This document shows, one piece after another, positions 6,540 through 10,495 of a stretch of DNA of 10,495 bases. How positions within the stretch are numbered: position 1 is the stretch's first letter; each line of letters starts with the position of its first letter. The stretch is from Flavobacteriales bacterium (lineage in GTDB: Bacteria; Bacteroidota; Bacteroidia; Flavobacteriales_D; SKUL01). Location: assembly GCA_007129985.1 (NCBI GenBank), contig SKUL01000334.1, forward strand, positions 1 through 10,495, written 5' to 3'. Made by a program: the position numbers and the translations under genes. A model generated the notes under the pieces. That model saw only the letters and a program-made list of their open reading frames with translations, had not been told where the DNA came from and searched no databases.

Positions 6540-6956
6540 ATGAAAAAACTACTTACAGCATTTTCCGTTGCGCTTCTGATTCCTTTTTTCTCAATGGCAC
6601 AGGCCAACGAGAAATTACAACAGGCTTTTAGTCAGGAGGAAATTGACGCCATTGCGGCTCAAGGTCAAAATGAAATTGATTTTTGGAACTACTTCGCCAA
6701 CCGGGCTGCTACGGTGCAAACCATGACAGGTGATCTGTCGTCTATGCCCGAGATCAGTGAGCTCAACAGCCTTCGCAGAAATCAAAACATTCCGGAGGTA
6801 AGCGCCGGTAGCTTTAATGCAGATGCTTTCAATCCTTTGGCGTATGACCTTGACCTCGACAATCAGGTGTATTACTACCGTGTAGGCAACACCGATCAGG
6901 TGGTGCAAATAATGTCGGAGCAGCGTCTTCGTCACCTGTTTAACAACGGGTATTAA
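6540..6956 (+). CDS. Small secreted protein of unknown function
   Basis: I do not recognise this 138-residue protein. I start at MKKLLTAFSV (6540), which opens a classic signal peptide (1-20, ...FFSMA, with Gln21 next). An in-frame ATG at 6498 would add 14 polar residues in front of it and spoil it. The mature part (118 residues) has no cysteine and no lipobox. It contains a likely amphipathic helix EKLQQAFSQEEIDAIAAQ (24-41), EIDFWNYFANRA (45-56), MPEISELNSLRR (69-80) and an acidic DLDLDN (103-108) followed by VYYYRVGNTDQVVQIMSE (110-127). No transmembrane segment or sorting domain follows. It is the first gene after the promoter and is separated from the next secreted gene by a strong terminator. 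A periplasmic or cell-surface location is inferred from the signal peptide only. Confidence 0.75.
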   Translation: MKKLLTAFSVALLIPFFSMAQANEKLQQAFSQEEIDAIAAQGQNEIDFWNYFANRAATVQTMTGDLSSMPEISELNSLRRNQNIPEVSAGSFNADAFNPLAYDLDLDNQVYYYRVGNTDQVVQIMSEQRLRHLFNNGY

Positions 6957-6976
6957 TTACAAAGTCAGAATGTACC

Positions 6977-7023
6977 TCAGAGGGGGTGTTGTGGCGGCGG
7001 CTTCAACGCCCTCTGATTTTTTT
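6977..7023 (+). terminator. Rho-independent terminator after the first secreted gene
   Basis: TCAGAGGG (6977-6984) pairs with CCCTCTGA (7009-7016). The stem can extend through TGTTG/CAACG after a small bulge, and seven T residues follow at 7017-7023. It lies about 20 bases after the stop codon of the 138-residue protein and only 15 bases before the next ATG. Confidence 0.88.
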
Positions 7024-7038
7024 AGATAGAACCAGCCT

Positions 7039-7404
7039 ATGACCAGAAAATTGCTTTTGAGCCTTTTGCTCATGTGGACGTGCCATTGGGCCGTTGCACA
7101 AACCAAAGCCAGTTATGTGATAGAGCAGACAGGTGGTGTAAGTAACCTCGAAGCCTATCATGAAGCACTGCAAGATAAAGACCTCGACCCGTACCGACTG
7201 ATTAGTCAGGATCGAACCATCAAGTTCGAGTCGGGCGTGGTGGTACGGTTGTTCTCAGCCAAACATCTTGAGGAAACCTATGGTAGGTATCGCGATCACA
7301 GCTTTATGAATCGCACCGGCGATGAGCCTGTTTACCCTTGGTTCTGGGCCTTGTCACCGCAGGGAACCATTATCGACAAGCGCATCAAAGCCGTAACACC
7401 TTAA
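7039..7404 (+). CDS. Small secreted protein of unknown function, upstream of the T9SS cargo
   Basis: I do not recognise this 121-residue protein. It has a clear signal peptide (1-20, MTRKLLLSLLLMW...WAVA, with Gln21 next), which supports the start at 7039. The mature 101 residues include TGGVSNLEAYHEALQDKD (31-48), RTIKFESGVVVRLFSAKHLEE (59-79), and an aromatic segment PVYPWFWALSPQGTII (97-112) that ends in a basic tail. There is no cysteine in the mature part and no membrane helix. Its stop codon is 3 bases before the start of the large T9SS protein, so the two are almost certainly co-transcribed and it may serve that protein. No promoter fits in the 15 bases after the preceding terminator, so expression probably depends on read-through. 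It is too short to contain a PorP/SprF-type barrel, the partner expected for type-B cargo. Confidence 0.75.
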   Translation: MTRKLLLSLLLMWTCHWAVAQTKASYVIEQTGGVSNLEAYHEALQDKDLDPYRLISQDRTIKFESGVVVRLFSAKHLEETYGRYRDHSFMNRTGDEPVYPWFWALSPQGTIIDKRIKAVTP

Positions 7405-7407
7405 ACC

Positions 7408-10317
7408 ATGAGGAAAATGCTTAACAAAATGCGCGCCTCTTCAATGCTTCTGGGGATTGTAATGGCGGGATTGGGTGTGAATGCTCAACAGGTGGTACTG
7501 GATGCATCCACCCACATGACCACGGTAAACACCTGTGGTGCTGAATTTTCGGACAGCGGTGCTGAGGGTAATTACAACAACGGCGAGCAATACGTAATCA
7601 CCTTTTGCGCGGCTCAGGGGGACGAGTGCTTACAGGCTTTCTTTCAATCGTTTCAGCTTGAGGCCAACTGGGACTTTTTGGATGTCTTTGACGGTGCCGA
7701 TACCCAGGCAAACCTGATTGGGAGTTATACCGGCACCCAAAGTCCGGGCTTAATCACATCGAGCAGTGGATGCCTTACCTTCCGGTTTGTCTCTGATGCT
7801 TCTGGAACTGCACCGGGATGGTCGGCCTCGTTAAGTTGTGTGTCGTGCGCCGGCTTCAACGTGGCGGGCGGAGGTGGGAGTGCAGCCGGCTGTCCCAATA
7901 TTGATCTTGGTCCCGATTTCGATGTGGATTGCGAAGATAATTGTACAACCCTTACAGCCAGTGTGCTGGAAACAGGTCAGCCCACTGAGTACACAGTTTC
8001 TGCCATTCCCTACGAACCACCATTCCCCTTCAATGAAGGCACAGGGTTCTCAATAGGAACAGATGACGTCTGGAGCCCGCTGCTGACCATTCCGTTTAAC
8101 TTCTGCTTTTTTGGTACAGATTATCAGGCTCTTACTGTGGGTTCGAACGGCCTGTTGTCTTTCAACGCAGCTTATGCCGGAGGTTTCTGCCCATGGGCAT
8201 TTACGCAGGCGGTCCCAAGTCCGCAATTACCACTCAACAGCGTATTTGGGGTTTATCATGATATCGACCCCAGTGTATGTGGAGATGCCAAATATGCCAT
8301 ACTCGGTGAGTTTCCGTGCCGCGTGTTTGTATTGAATTTTGACAACGTATGTCATTTCTCGTGCAACCAATTGCAATCTACCACGCAAGTGGTATTGTAC
8401 GAAACCACCAACATTATTGAGGTCTATGTGCAGGATAAGCCCACTTGCGCAACATGGAATAGCGGCAACGCGGTTATCGGAATACAAAATGAAACCGGAA
8501 CACAGGGCTATGTAGCTCCCGGTCGTCAAACAGGACCGTGGTCTGCATCCGAGGAGGCGTGGCGATTTACGCCCAGCGGTGCTCCCAACTTTGAAGTAAA
8601 CTGGTACGACGAGCAAAATAACTACCTCGGCTCAGGGCTGACGCTCGACGTTTGCGTGCCTCCGACGGGCGCCTCATACAACGCGGAGGTGATTTACACT
8701 TCGTGTTCTGGTTTTGAAATTGAGGAATTCGACGAAATCAACATTGGAATTCAGTTCGATACCGATATTATGGTACAACCCGAAAGCTGCCCCGGCAACT
8801 GCGACGCACAGATTACGGTGGGGATGCTCTCGGGAAGCGCTCCTTTTATATTTGATATCGGTGATGGTCCTCAGGATAGCGGGACTTTCACAGACCTCTG
8901 CCCGGGGGTTTACAATATCACACTCATCGACAGTATTGGTTGCCAAACAGTTCTGACCATCGAAATAGAAGAGTTGGATCTGCCCCTTCCCGGCGAAGAT
9001 GCCGAAATTACCTTGTGTGAATCAGATGCTCCTGTGAACATGACCGATCAACTCGGAGGCACCCCAAGTCAGTTTGGTCAATGGTTCGACGCGGATATGA
9101 ATCCGGTTGAGGCGGTATTCAACCCGGCAACAGATGCCCCCGGAACCTATACGTATGTTGTGGGTGCCGACCCATGCGAGGCGTCTGCTACCCTTGAGAT
9201 ATCGGTGAATCCTACGCTTTTTGCTGAAATCAGCCCTGACATTTGTGAGGGCCAGAATTTCAGTCTGCCGGATGGCACATCAGTTAATGAAGGCGGAACC
9301 TATGAGGTAACCATTCCGTCGGTAGTAACCGAATGCGATAGTGTAGTTACCGTAAACCTCACTGTAAACCCTGTTTGGGCCATCGAACTGGATGCCGCTC
9401 TTTGCGGAGATGGAGGCTATACCCTCCCCGACGGCAACGAGGTGAACGAACCTGGCACTTATCAGGTTGTGCTCACGACTGCTCAGGGTTGCGATAGCGT
9501 TATTACCACCAATCTTACCGTTATTTCGGTAGACGCCGGTGAGTACGACCCCATCTGTACCGGGCAGTTTGTGGTGCAAATTAGCGGTACCTCAAGTCCG
9601 GTTGACCCTTCTGCCACGCTCACATGGTCGGGAGATGAGGGAATTACTTTCGGAAATGAAACCAGCCCATCAACAACCGCCTCGGCCGAGGAGGGTGGGG
9701 CCTATACCATTGAACTCACCGACAGCCGCTGCCCAGACGACCCGGCATCAGCCCTTCTTATTATGCGCACCCCGCCGGATGCGGAGCTTGGAACACTGCC
9801 CGAACTTTGCTTGGGTCAATCGGGTACCATCCAGCTTGAAGTGACCGGTGATTTTGGATCTCCCTTTGTGTGGTTCGATCAACAAGGATTCTTTGAAGAA
9901 GAAACAGGATCTTCTTTGCTCGTAAACACTAATGTTTTTGCGGACATGATTCCTCTGGAAAACTACGAAGTGCAGGTAGTGATACCCGGCCTTGATCCAT
10001 GCCCGTCAACCTCGGCATCCACCACCATCAATGTGATTGATTGTGATATTGTCATACCTAATGTGTTCACGCCCAATATGGATGGTATTAACAGCACCTT
10101 CCAGATTTTGGGTATCGAGAATTTCCCGGGAAGCAAAATCGTAATCTACAATCGCTGGGGACATGTGGTGTACGAAAGTGAAAGCTACGGCAATCCTTTC
10201 TGGGATGGTCGCCACTACAAAAGTGGTGTGGAAGTCTCTGACGGCGTATATTTCTATGAACTTATCCTCTCCAGAATCAACAAAATTGAGAAGGGAAGCG
10301 TAACCGTTTTCAGATAA
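7408..10317 (+). CDS. Large multidomain T9SS cargo with type-B C-terminal sorting domain
   Basis: This 969-residue protein is probably exported by Sec and then by the type IX secretion system. It has a signal peptide (1-26, ...GVNA, then QQ). A CUB-like domain (about 28-145) has paired cysteines and NWDFLDVFDGADTQANLIGSY. A large NIDO-like beta region (about 165-435) has VGSNGLLSFN (244-253), FGVYHDIDPSVCG and TTQVVLYETTNIIEVYV (325-341). A SprB-type repeat (about 454-522) has CPGNCDAQITV...LCPGVYNITLIDSIGCQTV. An Ig/PKD-like segment (527-602) precedes two tandem repeats of about 52 residues (603-653, 655-706). Two further Ig-like segments (708-879) lead to the gliding-motility-associated CHU_C-type C-terminal domain (880-969) with IPNVFTPNMDGIN, VIYNRWGHVVYES, FWDG and SDGVYFYELIL. 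Many cysteines suggest an oxidised, extracellular protein. It follows the 121-residue gene by 3 bases. Adhesion or gliding are possible roles. No enzyme domain is visible. Confidence 0.9.
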   Translation: MRKMLNKMRASSMLLGIVMAGLGVNAQQVVLDASTHMTTVNTCGAEFSDSGAEGNYNNGEQYVITFCAAQGDECLQAFFQSFQLEANWDFLDVFDGADTQANLIGSYTGTQSPGLITSSSGCLTFRFVSDASGTAPGWSASLSCVSCAGFNVAGGGGSAAGCPNIDLGPDFDVDCEDNCTTLTASVLETGQPTEYTVSAIPYEPPFPFNEGTGFSIGTDDVWSPLLTIPFNFCFFGTDYQALTVGSNGLLSFNAAYAGGFCPWAFTQAVPSPQLPLNSVFGVYHDIDPSVCGDAKYAILGEFPCRVFVLNFDNVCHFSCNQLQSTTQVVLYETTNIIEVYVQDKPTCATWNSGNAVIGIQNETGTQGYVAPGRQTGPWSASEEAWRFTPSGAPNFEVNWYDEQNNYLGSGLTLDVCVPPTGASYNAEVIYTSCSGFEIEEFDEINIGIQFDTDIMVQPESCPGNCDAQITVGMLSGSAPFIFDIGDGPQDSGTFTDLCPGVYNITLIDSIGCQTVLTIEIEELDLPLPGEDAEITLCESDAPVNMTDQLGGTPSQFGQWFDADMNPVEAVFNPATDAPGTYTYVVGADPCEASATLEISVNPTLFAEISPDICEGQNFSLPDGTSVNEGGTYEVTIPSVVTECDSVVTVNLTVNPVWAIELDAALCGDGGYTLPDGNEVNEPGTYQVVLTTAQGCDSVITTNLTVISVDAGEYDPICTGQFVVQISGTSSPVDPSATLTWSGDEGITFGNETSPSTTASAEEGGAYTIELTDSRCPDDPASALLIMRTPPDAELGTLPELCLGQSGTIQLEVTGDFGSPFVWFDQQGFFEEETGSSLLVNTNVFADMIPLENYEVQVVIPGLDPCPSTSASTTINVIDCDIVIPNVFTPNMDGINSTFQILGIENFPGSKIVIYNRWGHVVYESESYGNPFWDGRHYKSGVEVSDGVYFYELILSRINKIEKGSVTVFR
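9214..9525 (+). repeat. Two tandem repeats inside the T9SS protein
   Basis: Residues 603-653 and 655-706 are two copies of one module, each about 52 residues. Shared features are an early cysteine, LPDG followed by VNE.GTY.V, a C-D-S-V motif near the end and NLTV. The copies have diverged clearly, so this is an old domain duplication and not recent slippage. Confidence 0.75.
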
Positions 10318-10341
10318 CGAATCAAGCTTATTCTGGTTAAC

Positions 10342-10379
10342 AGCAGAAAGCGCGGCTCCGGCTGCGCTTTCGTATTTTG
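10342..10379. repeat. Right copy of the hairpin motif flanking the T9SS cassette
   Basis: AGCAGAAAGCGC (10342-10353), a 10-base insert, GCGCTT (10364-10369), TC, then GTATTTTG (10372-10379). The first 12 bases, the GCGCTT block and GTATTTTG are identical to the copy at 6415-6447 and in the same orientation. This copy also forms the terminator of the T9SS gene. Confidence 0.55.
10346..10378 (+). terminator. Terminator of the T9SS gene, with UNCG-type tetraloop
   Basis: GAAAGCGC (10346-10353) pairs with GCGCTTTC (10364-10371). The stem continues through one G-U pair and GC/GC to a TCCG loop closed by C-G, a UNCG-type tetraloop, giving about 11 pairs. The following T-tract is short (GTATTTT), so termination may be partial. 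It lies 28 bases after the stop codon. The TATTTTG that follows is a shortened match to the -7 consensus and might help transcribe metF. Confidence 0.75.
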
Positions 10380-10405
10380 CCGCCCTCAAAAGTCACTGCC
10401 GCAAG

Positions 10406-10495
10406 ATGAAAATCACCCAACACCTGAAAGAAGCCAAGGTCACTTTGTTTTCTTTTGAAATTCTTCCACCCTTGAAGGGTCGTGGGATTGAATCG
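10406..10495 (+). CDS. metF: 5,10-methylenetetrahydrofolate reductase, N-terminal fragment
   Basis: The first 30 codons run in frame to the window edge, and the rest of the gene lies outside. The peptide begins MKITQHLKEAKVTLF and contains FSFEILPPLKGRG (15-27), the hallmark start of MetF in Bacteroidota, with the conserved Glu of the FEILPP segment (Glu18) at the flavin/folate active site. MetF reduces 5,10-methylene-THF to 5-methyl-THF, the methyl donor for methionine synthesis, in the cytoplasm. The start at 10406 is 34 bases after the terminator hairpin and gives the usual family N-terminus. No S-adenosylmethionine riboswitch is visible in the short leader. The call rests on 30 residues only. 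Confidence 0.85.
   Translation, partial: MKITQHLKEAKVTLFSFEILPPLKGRGIES

Noticed and set aside
6615..6935. Minus-strand open frame of 106 codons opposite the first small secreted gene
   Set aside because: The plus-strand gene has a promoter, a signal peptide and a terminator. The minus-strand frame has none of these.
10380..10405. S-adenosylmethionine riboswitch before metF
   Set aside because: The gap between the terminator hairpin and the start codon is about 34 bases, far too short, and no paired elements are visible.

Overview
The window looks like a chromosomal segment of a member of the Bacteroidota, probably a free-living Flavobacteriia- or Cryomorphaceae-like lineage. The evidence is the TAnnTTTG-type -7 promoter boxes, the lack of Shine-Dalgarno sequences, a protein with a type-B C-terminal sorting domain of the type IX secretion system (T9SS), an ECF sigma / anti-sigma / PorT-like barrel operon of the kind common in that phylum, and signal peptides that all place glutamine just after the predicted cleavage site. 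I see no rRNA, tRNA, CRISPR array, transposase, phage or plasmid gene.

Layout. Positions 1-296 are non-coding, with a short CGCAAGG-type repeat patch and a nine-unit, 8-bp tandem array ending one base from the stop of the first gene. Then, on the minus strand: a propionyl-CoA-type carboxylase beta subunit (1838-297); a terminator; an operon read from 4477 down to 1961 encoding an ECF sigma factor, a membrane anti-sigma factor overlapping it by ATGA, and an outer-membrane beta-barrel protein; and lepA (6343-4556). From a divergent intergenic region (6344-6539) the plus strand takes over: a 138-residue secreted protein, a strong terminator, a 121-residue secreted protein, and a 969-residue multidomain T9SS cargo starting 3 bases after it. 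A hairpin terminator with a UNCG-type tetraloop follows, and the window ends in the first 30 codons of metF.

How it fits together. lepA, the carboxylase and metF are housekeeping genes. The sigma/anti-sigma/barrel operon is probably an envelope-sensing unit. The three plus-strand genes between lepA and metF form a surface or secreted cassette. It is bracketed by two directly oriented copies of a similar hairpin/promoter motif (6415-6447 and 10342-10379), so the cassette may be an addition at an older lepA-metF junction. The two small secreted proteins match no family I recognise and are the least explained part of the window.
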